From the NCBI GenBank assembly GCA_963383645.1, contig OY726569.1:72890635-72954634 (forward strand): 64,000 bases of DNA, in the 5' to 3' direction. The translations under genes and the position numbers were made by a program. Positions 11,116 to 21,218 of this stretch are shown here, piece after piece. The stretch comes from Muscardinus avellanarius (lineage: Eukaryota > Chordata > Mammalia > Rodentia > Gliridae). Under the pieces are notes generated by a model, which was given only the letters and a program-made list of their open reading frames with translations, had not been told where the DNA came from and did not search any database. Each line of letters starts with the position of its first letter. Within the stretch, counting starts at the first letter, position 1.

Positions 11116-11299
11116 AGTGTTAATATTTTAGTGGATTTCATTCCTGTGGACATTTACTCTTTCACACAATCCCTTGTGAACCCTCTGCTTTAGCCCCACG
11201 GGTTCCATGTGGTTCCTTGAACACAGCATGCACACATACACACCTTTATGACTTGGATAATGCTATTAGCCCACACTAGTGTTCTTCCCTCAGCTCCTT

Positions 11300-11550
11300 C
11301 TGCGGTACTTGGCATCTGTCAAGATAACTCTTAGGTGACACCTTCATCATTAAATCTCCCCTCTGCCTTCTGCTGGGACTCACGCTGCTCCTTGCACCAC
11401 TGAATGTGACCTGTTATTGAGCCCTTGGTTCATGGCCCTTTGTGTTTTAACTGGTTCGTTTGTGTTCCCCCCTCAATGAGGGGAGGGCTTACTGAGGACC
11501 AGGACAGTGTCTTCTAGCAGCACCCAGGTGATTGACTCGGCACAGAGTTA
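11300..11550 (+). mobile_element. L2 LINE 3' region, diverged
   Basis: 'ggtgacaccttcatcattaaa', a pyrimidine-rich middle, then 'gaggggagggcttactgagg' and 'ggacagtgtcttctagcag' follow the order of the L2 3' end (protein end, then the 'gggcagggactttgtct' block). It is diverged and the boundaries are approximate. Confidence 0.5.
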
Positions 11551-11673
11551 TACACTTCTCTCTTCTCTTGTTTTCTCATAGAGGAAACCTTGGTACTGAG
11601 ACCTTTCAGAACTGCTACGAGAAAGGGCTAAGTGTCGGATAGTAAAACAGTCAAGTCTTTTACAAGTAGTCAG

Positions 11674-11888
11674 AGCCGGCCGTGGTGGCGCATGCTTGTA
11701 ATCCCAGCACTTGGGAGTCTGAGACAGGAGGATCGTGGTCCGAGGACAGCCTCAGCTACTTAGTGAGGCCCTCCGCAACTTAGTGAGACCCTGTTTCAAA
11801 ATAAAGAATCAAAAACAGGACAGGGTATAGCTCGGAGGTCAAATGCCTCTGGGTTCCATCCCCAGACCTGCAAAAAAAAAAAAAAAAA
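11674..11888 (+). mobile_element. B1-dID dimeric SINE with target-site duplication
   Basis: The sense dimer begins 'agccggccgtggtggcgcat' and contains 'gatcgtggtccgaggacagc' and 'ggtatagctcggaggtcaaa'. It ends in about 18 A and is flanked by aagtagtcag / aagtagccag. Confidence 0.93.
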
Positions 11889-11898
11889 AGTAGCCAGT

Positions 11899-12640
11899 AT
11901 TATTCTCAATAGTGTTGAGAACCCCAAGTTTTTGGTGACATGTGCGTGACATAACAACTTGCCTTTTTTTTTAAAGAAAAATCTAAAAATGAAGATGGAT
12001 CGTCAACCAGAATAAAAGGTGATCCACCTCCCCTGTACCCCAGTCGTTTGACCCCGCGAGGATGAAGCAAGGGTGCTGGGGAAGGAGCTCTTCTGCAGCA
12101 GCATAAGCCTGCTTCACCTGCACCTCTGGCTTCCTCTCCAGTATCCACCTTTTCAATGTCCTTTTGTGTAGGATGCATGTTAGCTATTAGCAATAATGGG
12201 CATCGCACTCAATATGCCAGCAGTGGTCTGTCCCAGTGTGCTCGTAGTCACTGGACTGCTCACTGGCAAGGAACTCAGGGAGAAATGGCATGCATGGGAC
12301 ATTAAAACAGACGAACATGCCAACAGGGTTGTCTAAGCCCAAAGGGACAGAGTTATTGGATTTGTTTAAAGAATTAAGCTTATGAGTTACACTTTCCCCC
12401 TTTGCAGTGCAGATAAAAATCTTTGCTTTGAGGAAAATTTCAACATCCCAGCTGCAAGTATAACTTAGGATGGAAAATGTTTTTCATTTTGGAAAGAGGC
12501 AATTGCTATTTGGTAATGAAAGACAAGGACGGCTAGAGATAAAACTTGCTTTCAAGACTGCCATAGTTTGCTGAGGGGAGCAAAGTCTAGTGTAGCAACA
12601 GCTATTGCAGGCAATTGCTGTTTTAATCTACTGCTGGTCC
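11899..12640. other. unique DNA, no gene recognised
   Basis: A 100-codon minus-strand ORF (11906-12208) has no known motif. No repeat could be named. Confidence 0.4.
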
Positions 12641-12644
12641 AGGC

Positions 12645-12760
12645 AAAAAAAATACTCAGCGTCTACTGTGCTCAGGACTGCTAAGCATTAAGAACGGTGC
12701 TGTAATAGTAGAAGACATGGTGCTCTTGAGAGAGAGAAAACTGAATGGAGAACTCATATG
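12645..12760 (-). mobile_element. L2 LINE 3' end, antisense, diverged
   Basis: 'actcagcgtctactgtgctc' followed by 'aggactgctaagcattaaga' resembles the reverse complement of the L2 3' end (a 'gagcacctactatgtgccagg' type block). Weak similarity. Confidence 0.45.
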
Positions 12761-12764
12761 TTTT

Positions 12765-13252
12765 AGGATCCACAAAAGAATGGTCTTAGGGTGTAACCAA
12801 AGAACCACGGGGCCAACTACAAATCAGAAGGGGGAGAGTGGGTTATGGTGAAGTCTGCTGCTAGATAGCTGTGGGTTCCTTGGAAAGCCTCCATGGCCCA
12901 TTTATTTTCTTTTAAACTTTCTACCTGCCCTCGAGTAAGTATGCAGGAATAATCTGAGTAGTGTTTACGACTGTGAATTCAGATCTTTGAGTCTTATGCA
13001 AATTTATGAACGTCAAGTGAGAATGAGACAGGACAGTGTAGAAGACTTTTGAATATTTCTTAGTATTCCAAAAAGAGTAAGTGCTTTTTAGTATGACTAT
13101 AATATTAATGATATTGTGTCTTTAGTTTTATAAAATATGACTTGATCATTAACTGGCAACTTAGGAGAAAAAATTGTCCCAATTTGATTTACTCATCCCT
13201 AATTTTAAGAATTATAGAACAATTCATTTTCCTGTAAGATAAGTTTTACTTT
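12765..13252. other. unique DNA, nothing recognised
   Basis: No repeat or gene signal is seen. Confidence 0.4.
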
Positions 13253-13375
13253 TCACTTATTCATTCATTCAGCATGAGAATTATGCTGAATGAGAGGACC
13301 AGGGAATATAAAGTTAAAGACGTGGTCCCTATCTCTTAAAAAGCTCAAAAGGAGAAACCAAAGATGGGGGCAGTT
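13253..13375 (-). mobile_element. L2 LINE 3' end, antisense
   Basis: 'cttattcattcattcagcat' at the start and 'gacgtggtccctatctctta' further on match the reverse complement of the L2 3' end, including its terminal TGAA-type repeat. Confidence 0.55.
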
Positions 13376-13659
13376 CTTACTAAATTAAATGGGATATATT
13401 TTTCTATAGTTAAATTTGAAACAAACTACAATTTTCGCCAGGTTTCCCATACTGTCTTCATTTGCTTGTCTGTTCACTCACTCGTTCAGTCAAGAACGCA
13501 AGAAACCTGAGTTAGCCACGAAATCTCCCTTTCATTTGCTTCCAAATTCAGTCACAAAATCCTTTCAGATGTCTGTCTCCAGGATGTGTTGAATCCGTCT
13601 ACTTATCAACATATTTACCATCTTGACTTCTCCTATCACCTCCTAACTGGTCTCCCTGT

Positions 13660-13662
13660 TTC

Positions 13663-13702
<40 letters not shown>

Positions 13703-13830
13703 CTATTTTTGAAACAGGGTCTCACTGAGTTGCAGGGGGCCTCACTACGTAGCTGAGGCTGTCCGCAACCATGATCCTCCTGTCTCAGCCTCCCAAACGC
13801 TGGGATTACAAGCGTGCGCCACCACACGGC
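13660..13830 (-). mobile_element. B1 half as monomer with (TTA)n tail
   Basis: The antisense B1 half ('gaaacagggtctcactgagt' to 'gccaccacacggc') is preceded not by an ID half but by about 12 ATT units (13664-13702). ctggtctccct duplications flank it. It is either a dimer transcript truncated at the linker or a true monomer. Confidence 0.85.
13664..13702. repeat. (TTA)n microsatellite at a SINE tail
   Basis: About 12 TTA units lie at the tail end of the B1 monomer. They probably grew from its A-rich tail. Confidence 0.95.
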
Positions 13831-14664
13831 TGGTCTCCCTTTACTCTTGGTTCCCTCTAATCACTGTCTTTAAATTTTTTTTTTTTACTGTGATCTACAA
13901 TAGAAAAATACCTTCACAGTACCTCCAATACATATAAATATATGTGTTACTGTATATTTTAAGTCTGAAACAAAAGATTCCCAAAATAATGCATTCCTTG
14001 ACTGTATGGTCCTTTCTGATATTTTTAAAATGTCTATTCATTTTTTCATGCTAGGCATGACCAACTAAATTCATTTCATGACCCACTAATAGTTTGATGC
14101 ATGCACTGTTTCAGCCCTTTCAACACAGTAATACACCATTTCAGTCCTTTTCAACACAGCGGCCCACCTGATAGTTTTGCACCATTTCCCTGCTTAAAAT
14201 CTATCATTGGCTTCCAATTGCACTCTTAGGATTCAACCTAGAAATAATAGCGTGGCCTGCAAGGTCCCACGTGCTCCTACCTCTGCCTCTCCTTCACTCT
14301 TTCTCACTCCTCAACACCTTCACAAAGGTTCTTTGCTTTCCGTGGAATAATCTTCCTTCCCTTATTCTTTACCTGGCTGATTCCTACAACCTTTCAGGTC
14401 TCTGTGTAAAAATCATTCCCTTAAGAAAACTAAATCCTGTTTTTCTTCTTTACTTTTTATTTCTTATATTCATTACACATTATAATTTCATGATTACGTG
14501 TCTCTGTGTATGACTTTTTGTTGACTCTTGGTGGCTTCCCCTAGACTGTAGGTGCTGTGATAGCAAAGACCAGTTTGTTTTGTTTATTGCTAGACTCACA
14601 GCACAGAGTCCAGTCCTAGCCCAGGCACCTGCTTTATGTTCAGTGCTGGGCTTGATCCTACGGG

Positions 14665-17620
14665 TACAAAGGTGAGCTGACATCGATCCTACTCTGAACA
14701 AGTTTTGCTTTTTCGGCATGGAGTAAGTCTGAAGACAAGGTATAAAAAATACAAAATGAGTTAATAAGTACATTAGAGAGGGCATCAGAAAGCTGGAATT
14801 CTTATAAATGACAGTTTCTTTAGTTTAAGACTCTAACTGGATGAAGGGTTTCCTTATTTACACAAAATACAAACTTAACAAACTGCAAGTGGTATTGTTG
14901 AAGTACTTTAAGTAAAATTCTCACTGATATATTTATAAAGTTTTATCCTAATGATAGGAACCTTTTATTTTTAATGTTATCCAGGCTGAAAATCTTAAAG
15001 GGTAAAAGAATGGAACAGGCCTTGAGGCCGATTTCCCCTCAATGCTGGAAAACCCAATTACAACATCCATAAGAGATATTGATTAGATGGAACCCTTCTC
15101 ATGCTGGAGACGTGACCATTTGCACCAAACAGCCTATTCATTTTGAAACATTTTGAATTATTAGAATTTATTGTTGTTGTTATTATATTGAACTCTTTTT
15201 CTGCCCATTTGGTGTCGTGGAGAAAAGTTTGCTCTCTTTGCCCACAGACAAATCCTCCAGCTATTTGTAAATAGCTAACTTGCCTCACAAATTCTTTTTT
15301 CCCATTTGAAATCATTTTGGTTTCTCCACTTATTCTTTCTGTGACATGATTACCACACCCTTTCTCTTCCTGTGACTCTTTTGATGTGCTCTGCAAGGGC
15401 ATAATTTTTCTCTTATATTCTTTTAAACTTGGCACCCTATGTGAAGGGAGCACTCTAGCTGTATCCAGACCAGTTTGGAGGAAAGGGGGACTATTTTTCC
15501 TTACTCTGAATGACTCCTGCTAGTCTGACCTTAAATTGCAGTTGGATTTTTCAACAGCCAAGTGACAGTGTTGGCTGATACAATGTCCACAGTCGACTAA
15601 AATGCCTCAGTCTTTTTTCACATGAGCTCTTGTCCAGCCTGGTCATTCTTCCATCCCAAACTTAGGCATGTAATCTTTTACTTTCTTGTATCCGTGTAAT
15701 AGGCTTTTCCATTTATTCCCATTCAGTCTCGTGTTAACTTGAGACCAATCGTCTAGTGAGTCTTTTGTGGAGTCTACAAGCTTGGCAGAAGAAAAAACTC
15801 CAACTCCAGTGCATACCACAAACAGTTATTTGCTTTAAATTCAGGAAATGAAAAGTTGTGCTGGTTTTAAGTTTCTCAAATTGCTTTCCTCCTCCAGCCC
15901 CCCACCCCACCCCACCCCACCCAGCTCTTTGGTCTGAGGCCTGGGAGAGAGTGTCTGCAACTAAATTTCTTTTAGAGAGGGCTGGCTCTCAACTTACACA
16001 TTCTGCCATTTGGTAGGAGCTGGGATGTGTCTGGGCTGAGCCAGGGATGATCTTCTAGCCTCACCGAGGAAACCTGTGCTCCTGGCCACGTATACCTACT
16101 TCACTGTAGCACTGACTGGCAGGTTTGGCCTATTGTCTCCCAGAGGAAACAGAAAGCAGCTCCTTCCACTCCCCAATCTCTTTTGTCCTCACAGTCCAGC
16201 TCTGGAAAATATCTGAAGGCCACAGAAGTGGGAGTACCCTTTGATGTTTATATTGGCTGGCTCCTTTTCCTTTTTTTCCTTTTTTTTTTTTTTTAATAAT
16301 CAGGGTAGTAGAAAATGTGGAGAATTAACCGCATGACAGCAGCAGAGGAATTCATTATAGAAACCGAGATGAATTCTGCTCAGATTTCAGGCTCTCAGGC
16401 AAGAGTCACAAAGGAGTAATCATCTTCTAGTTGTTTTTAATCATTTCTTTTGTGCAACCTTCCTTGTCCATGAAACCAGTCCTGGAGTCCAGCACGGGGA
16501 GCCTGAGAACACAGGGTGTCAAATGGTGGCTTTGCTTGGGGGATTACTATAGCTGTATTAACCAGTTCCTTCTAAACTCCGTTTGATAAGATGGAATTTG
16601 TCCATCTTGCAGAAGCCAATGGACAGTGCTATGTCATTGCTTTTTTTTTTTTTAAAGTGTTACCTATTGAATATTTGGTTTAAAACATAAAAAAGAAAAA
16701 CGCATACAATTTTACTATGAAAATTCTCAAACGGACCAAGAAATGCCAAGGCACAAACTTTTGCAAGTGCTTTCTCTTTTAACTTAATATCCTCAGAGGT
16801 TCTTCCTTCCAAAGGCCTCAAAGGCAGCTTCAGTGTAGCTTGCCCTTAACTTAGTTAATTTATGCATAACATTTCACTTGAAGGGGCTTGGTAAATGAAA
16901 CTATGATTTTCTCCATTAATGTATAACGGCAGCAGCTAGCTCCCCCAGACCATATTCATGGAATTTAGATGTACTCTCAGAATCCACTTTAGCCCCGTTC
17001 TTTGCTTAAGTGGTAGAATTTCCTTGCTATTCTAATTTCTCATGAATATTTTAAGCTTAGGCATATTAGAAAGTTTCATATTGAAACTCTTTGTGAGAAA
17101 AATCTTTCCTCAAGCACTTTTATATACCTCAAAAGCATGTATTCATATATAATGTATTGATCTTATAAATGCATATAAATGCATATCATTTGCAAGTATT
17201 AAAGCAAGTTCTATAAAGGTCCTTGTGAGTTACACTTTTTAGCATAGTTATAGGAAAATATATTGATCTGAAAGCAATGAAAAGGTCGGTTGTTGAATCT
17301 TAGTGATGTTTCTGGAAGAGAATTCATTAACCCGAAGGACTCATGCGTGTAACTAGTCTTAAAGCCATCTGGTTTGCGCTTTCACCGCACACTAAGGGCC
17401 CACACAGGAACAGGTCTGGTGTCAACAATTTCCTGGGGCCACTCTTCTTAGGGCTCATTTTAGGCACAGGCAGTAGAACTTACTCTGAGACTCGGTCAGA
17501 TTCAGTCACACAGTAATTTGCCTTTCCGTGTTGTGTTTCTCCTGCCTCTCAAGGGGAGACACGGATCCTGGTCACTTGCTCATCAGTGAGGGAAATATAC
17601 CCATGTTCTTCTATGTATGT
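14665..17620. other. 2.9 kb with no recognised repeat
   Basis: No SINE, LINE or gene is recognised over almost 3 kb, although the window averages more than one SINE per 1.3 kb. It contains a (CCCCA)n run (15898-15922) and T-runs near 16277 and 16641. A 131-codon minus-strand ORF (15058-15453) has no motif I recognise. Old unrecognised repeats or conserved non-coding DNA are both possible. Confidence 0.4.
15898..15922. repeat. (CCCCA)n low-complexity run
   Basis: About four tandem CCCCA units. Confidence 0.85.
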
Positions 17621-17824
17621 GGGGGGGGGCTGTTAGGAATTGAACTCAGGGGCATTCTACCTTTGAGCTATACCCCAGCCCTCTTTTATTTTTTATTTGG
17701 AAAAAAAGGGGCTCATTAAGTGATTGAGGGCGTCACTAAATGACTGAGACTGACTACGAACCTGTGATCCTTCTGTCTCAACTCCCAAGTACTGTGTTTA
17801 CAGGCGTGCGCCACCACACCTGGC
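17621..17824 (-). mobile_element. B1-dID dimeric SINE
   Basis: A G-run is followed by 'ctgttaggaattgaactcag' and 'cctttgagctataccccag', the linker, then a diverged B1 half ending 'gccaccacacctggcc'. Confidence 0.85.
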
Positions 17825-17835
17825 CAGAGACCAAG

Positions 17836-18100
17836 GGTGAGTCAATTTTCATTGTATACACTCCATTTTCTTTATCTATTCGTCTCCTGAGGGACGCCTT
17901 GGTTAGTTCCATAAGGTGGCTATTGTGAATTGTGCTGCTGTGAACAGGGATATGTATGGATCACTATAGTGTTCTGACTCTAGGTCTTTTGGAAAGATGT
18001 CCATATATGAAGAGTCACTACCAATCTCACTATCATGCATGAAGAGAGAGGAGGGCGAAGTGGCATAAGATGTGGAAAAAATATACCAAGTGAAATGTGC
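17836..18100 (-). mobile_element. L1-derived internal fragment, antisense
   Basis: 'ggctattgtgaattgtgctg' and 'gatcactatagtgttctgac' match a block commonly seen in antisense L1 3' regions. It precedes the L1 3' end at 18158 on the plus strand. That is the wrong order for one intact antisense L1, so it is a separate insertion or a rearrangement. Confidence 0.55.
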
Positions 18101-18122
18101 ACGTATGGTTTATCAGTTTGGT

Positions 18123-18478
18123 TTCTTTTTTTTCATTTTTCATTTTCCATTATTTAGGTTTTTCTAATTGGTGCATTTTGGTCATATATCTTAATGCAAT
18201 ACAAGATGGTAGAGGGCTACATGCACACATCACTCAACTAGCCCTTCCCCAATTCCCGCCCGGTTCCCTCCCCTTCCCTCATTCTCATGTTTGGCTTAGT
18301 GATTGACTTTGATATGTTTGTGAATGTGCATTAGGGAATTTCCCTCTCCCCACCCTCTCATTTCCCCTCAGGTCACCTTATTTACTCATCTATGGTTTCT
18401 CCTTCTTCATCTAGAGTTTCTTATATCACTTCGATACCCCACTATGATGTATAATTAAATGCATTGATAAGAGTATGT
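18123..18478 (-). mobile_element. L1 3' end, antisense
   Basis: 'ctaattggtgcattttggtc', 'cttaatgcaatacaagatgg' and 'ttagtgattgactttgatat' are the reverse complement of the block at 5095-5398. A T-rich tail precedes it at 18123-18157. It is 5'-truncated and carries no ORF. Confidence 0.75.
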
Positions 18479-18498
18479 GGGTTTTTCTTTGGTTTTGG

Positions 18499-18718
18499 AT
18501 TTTTTTTTTTTTCACTACTGGGTATGGAACCCAGGGGCATTTTTCCTCCAAGCTTCATCCCCAGCCCTATTTTTTAGTCTTTTTATTTTTTTTTTTTTGA
18601 AACAGGGTCTCACTGAGTTGTGAAGGGCCTCAGTAATAGCTGAGGCTGTCTGCGAAACGCTATCCTCTGGTCTCAGCCTCCTGAATGCTGGGATAACAAG
18701 CATGTGCTACCACATACT
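18499..18718 (-). mobile_element. B1-dID dimeric SINE
   Basis: The antisense dimer has a T-tail, 'gggtatggaacccaggggca', the linker 'ttttttttttttgaaacagg' and a B1 half with 'ctgaggctgtctgcgaaacg'. It lies next to a plus-strand copy at 18741, giving a tail-out inverted pair. Confidence 0.9.
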
Positions 18719-18740
18719 TGTTTAAAAGACCAAGTTTTAG

Positions 18741-18952
18741 CTGGCGTGGTGGTGCACGCTTGTAATCCCAGCACTTGGGAGGCTGAGACAGAGGATCGCA
18801 CAGGTTCAAAGCCAGCCTCAGCTATTTAGTGAGGCTCTCAGCAACTTAGTGAGACCCTGTTTCCAAATAAAGTATAAAATAGGTCTGGGATTATAGCCCG
18901 GAGGTAGAAGGCCCCTGGGTTCCACCCCCAGTACCACCAAAAATAAATAAAT
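18741..18952 (+). mobile_element. B1-dID SINE with near-perfect target-site duplication
   Basis: The full sense dimer has the uncompacted B1 ('agccagcctcagctatttag', 'tgaggctctcagcaacttag'), the ID half 'agcccggaggtagaaggccc' and an (AAAT)n tail. It is flanked by aaaagaccaagttttag (18724-18740) and aaaagaccaaattttgag (18953). Confidence 0.95.
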
Positions 18953-19286
18953 AAAAGACCAAATTTTGAGGACCTTTGATGCAAAGACATTTAAGGCACA
19001 TTATCTGCTCCAGATTCAGTTGGCTTAGAGGAGGCAGGAAGACGACATGAGACAGGAACTAAAAGCTGGGAGTGAAGAAGCTCACCCTTTGTCTCATGTA
19101 CACTAAGTAGTGAAAGGAGTGATTCGATTTATTTTATTTATTTTTTATATTTTCCTTAGCCAATGATCCTAAGGGAATCATTAAGTGTTGAGTATAGATA
19201 TATATGTACAAATATTTTTGCGCTACTTGTAAAAATAAAAAATTGAGGAAAAGCAAAATAATGATTAAGATTAAAATATACAGAGT

Positions 19287-19482
19287 CAGCCAGGCATAGT
19301 GGTGCTTGCCTATAATCTCAGTACTTGGGAGACTAAGACAGAAGGATCTCAAGTTCGAGGCTAGCCTCAGCAACTTAGCAAGACTCTCACCAACAGAGCA
19401 AGGTCATTTAAAACAAAGCACAGAGGATGTAGCTCAGAAGTAGAACACACCTGGGTTTAATCCCCAGTACCACACACAAAAA
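19287..19482 (+). mobile_element. B1-dID dimeric SINE, diverged
   Basis: 'agccaggcatagtggtgctt' begins the B1 half, and 'ggatgtagctcagaagtaga' marks the ID half. Many substitutions are present. Confidence 0.85.
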
Positions 19483-19526
19483 TATATATACACAATCATA
19501 TTCTAGCTGTTAAAAATCATGTTGTA

Positions 19527-19733
19527 AGCCAGGCATAGTGCTACATGCCTGTAATTCTAGGACTTGGGAGGCGAGACAGGAGGATTGCAGGTTTGAGGAC
19601 AGCCTTAGAAACTTAGGGAGACCCTCAACAACTTAGTAAGACTCTACTTAAAAATAAAAAATCAAATAGGGCTGTGGGTGTGGCTCGAAGGTAGAAGGCA
19701 CTACTTGGGTTAAATCCCCAGTACGACACACAG
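19527..19733 (+). mobile_element. B1-dID dimeric SINE with target-site duplication
   Basis: The sense dimer is flanked by aaaatcatgttgta / aaaatcatgtttgta. The ID half reads 'gggtgtggctcgaaggtaga'. Confidence 0.92.
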
Positions 19734-19778
19734 AAAATCATGTTTGTATAAAATATTTATTCAAATGGGAAAATTCAT

Positions 19779-19976
19779 GCCGGGCGTGGTGGCGCACGCT
19801 TGTAATCCCCACGCTTGGGAGGCTGAGACAAGAGGATCGCATGGGTTCGAAGCCAGCCTCAGCTGGCTTAAGAGACCCTGTCTCCAAATAAAATATAAAA
19901 TAGGCCTGGGAGTGTAGCCCAGAGGCAGAGGACCCCTGGGTTCCATCCCCAGTACCACCAAAAAATATATATAAAA
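19779..19976 (+). mobile_element. B1-dID SINE, intermediate subfamily
   Basis: The B1 half has the compact junction ('gcctcagctggcttaagaga'), while the ID half keeps the ancestral 'gacccctgggttccatcccc'. It is flanked by gggaaaattcat / gggaaaattctcat. It combines features of the long and the short 'GGCTTCC' subfamilies. Confidence 0.93.
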
Positions 19977-20050
19977 AGGGAAAATTCTCATAATACAGGG
20001 GGGGATGAAAAATAGTAGGTCATAAAACAATGTACAGTATGATTCTTCTG

Positions 20051-20150
20051 TGTGTGTGTGTTACTCGGGATTAAACCTGAGGCTTTCTACCTCCATGTTA
20101 CACCCCCAGCCCTATTTTATCTTTATTTTGAAACAGGGTCTCGCTAGGTT
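20051..20150 (-). mobile_element. B1-dID SINE, 5'-truncated
   Basis: The antisense ID half ('ttactcgggattaaacctga') and the first part of the B1 half ('gaaacagggtctcgctaggt') are present. Most of the B1 half is missing. A short GT-run occupies the tail position. Confidence 0.8.
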
Positions 20151-20503
20151 GATCAGTCTCACTACTTGCTATATACATAACGTTTTCTGAACCATTTGAG
20201 GGTCAATTATATTCATCTTTATTTCTTTTTTACCTCCAAACCCTTCCGTGTATTTTCCGTGTAGAAAGAAGATATTCTCTTACATAACCATAGCGGAGTT
20301 ATCAACTTCATTATATTTAATTAAATACATTAATATACCATTTGTATTTCAATTTTGTTAGTTGATCCAGTAATGCAATAGTGTTCTTTATAGTATTTTT
20401 TTCTTCCAGTGCAGGATCTAGTCTAGGAATAGATATTGTAAGTAGCTAACAAATATAGTTGTCATGTCCTTTTAGTCTTATTTATTTATTTACTTACTTA
20501 TTT
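20151..20503. other. AT-rich unique DNA
   Basis: No gene or identifiable repeat is seen. A short TTTA-rich stretch lies next to the following SINE. Confidence 0.4.
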
Positions 20504-20893
20504 TGTGGTGCTGGGGATTGAACCCAGGGACATTCTACCTCTGAGCTACACCCTAGCCCTATTTTTTTTTTTTTTTTTTTTTTTTTTGGTGGTACTGGGG
20601 ATGGAACCCAGGGGCTTTTTACCTCTGGGCTACACTCCCAGACCTATTTTATATTTTATTTGGAAACAGGGTCTCTTAAGCCACCTGAGGCTGGCTTTGA
20701 ACCTGCACAATCCTCCTGTCTCAGCCTCTCAAGCGTGGGGATTACAAGTGTGCGCCACCACCACGCCCAGCCTATTTTATATTTTATTTTGAAACAAGGT
20801 CTCACTAAGTTGCTGAGGCTGGCTGCAAACCTGTGATCCTCCTGTCTCAGCCACCTAAGTAGTAGGATTACAGGAGTACCAACACACCCAGCT
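20504..20893 (-). mobile_element. B1-dID SINE split by a younger SINE
   Basis: The outer antisense element has its ID half at 20504-20565 ('gggattgaacccagggacat') and its B1 half at 20771-20893 ('gaaacaaggtctcactaagt' to 'acacacccagct'). The break is in the T-rich linker, with the 'cctatttt' motif on both sides. Confidence 0.9.
20566..20770 (-). mobile_element. nested B1-dID SINE, intermediate subfamily
   Basis: The antisense copy has a 23-T tail, 'ggatggaacccaggggcttt' and the compact B1 junction ('cttaagccacctgaggctgg'). It is inserted in the linker of the older copy. Confidence 0.92.
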
Positions 20894-20933
20894 CCTTTCA
20901 TCTCCTTTGATCTGGTATTTTTTTTTTCCATAG

Positions 20934-21186
20934 CTTTTCTCTCCCTCTCCTCTCCTCTCCTCTCCTTTCTTCCCCTCCCTTCCCTTCCCCTCCCCTCCCC
21001 CCCCCTCCTCCTCCTCCTTCTCCTCCTCCTCCTCCTCCTCCTCTTCCTCCTCCTCCTCCTCCTCCTCCTCCTCCTCCTCCTCCTCCTCCTCCTCTTCTTC
21101 TTCTTCTTCTTCTTCTTCTTCTTCTTCTTCTTCTTCTTCTTCTTCTTCTTCTTCTTCTTCTTTTCTCTCTCTCTCTCTCTCTCTCT
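20934..21186. repeat. 253-nt uninterrupted pyrimidine tract (CCT/CTT microsatellite)
   Basis: Every base on the plus strand is C or T. The blocks in order are CT/TCCC mixed, (CCT)n, (CTT)n, then (CT)n. After one A at 21187 another 30 pyrimidines follow, to 21217. The complementary strand is a matching polypurine run. The minus-strand poly-Arg/Lys reading frame across it is a by-product of the repeat, not a gene. Confidence 0.97.
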
Positions 21187-21218
21187 ACCCCCCTCCCCCT
21201 CCCCCCTCCTCTCTCTTG

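Larger units (their letters stand above)
13520..14660 (+). mobile_element. L2 LINE, interrupted by a B1 monomer
   Basis: Fragments in L2 sense order are visible: 'attcagtcacaaaatccttt', 'cctcctaactggtctccctg', 'cctgcttaaaatctatcatt', 'ggcctgcaaggtcccacg' and 'ttcaggtctctgtgtaaaa'. The element is split at 13660-13830 by an antisense B1. ctggtctccct is repeated on both sides of the split, so the B1 inserted into an existing L2. The coding frame is decayed. Confidence 0.75.
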
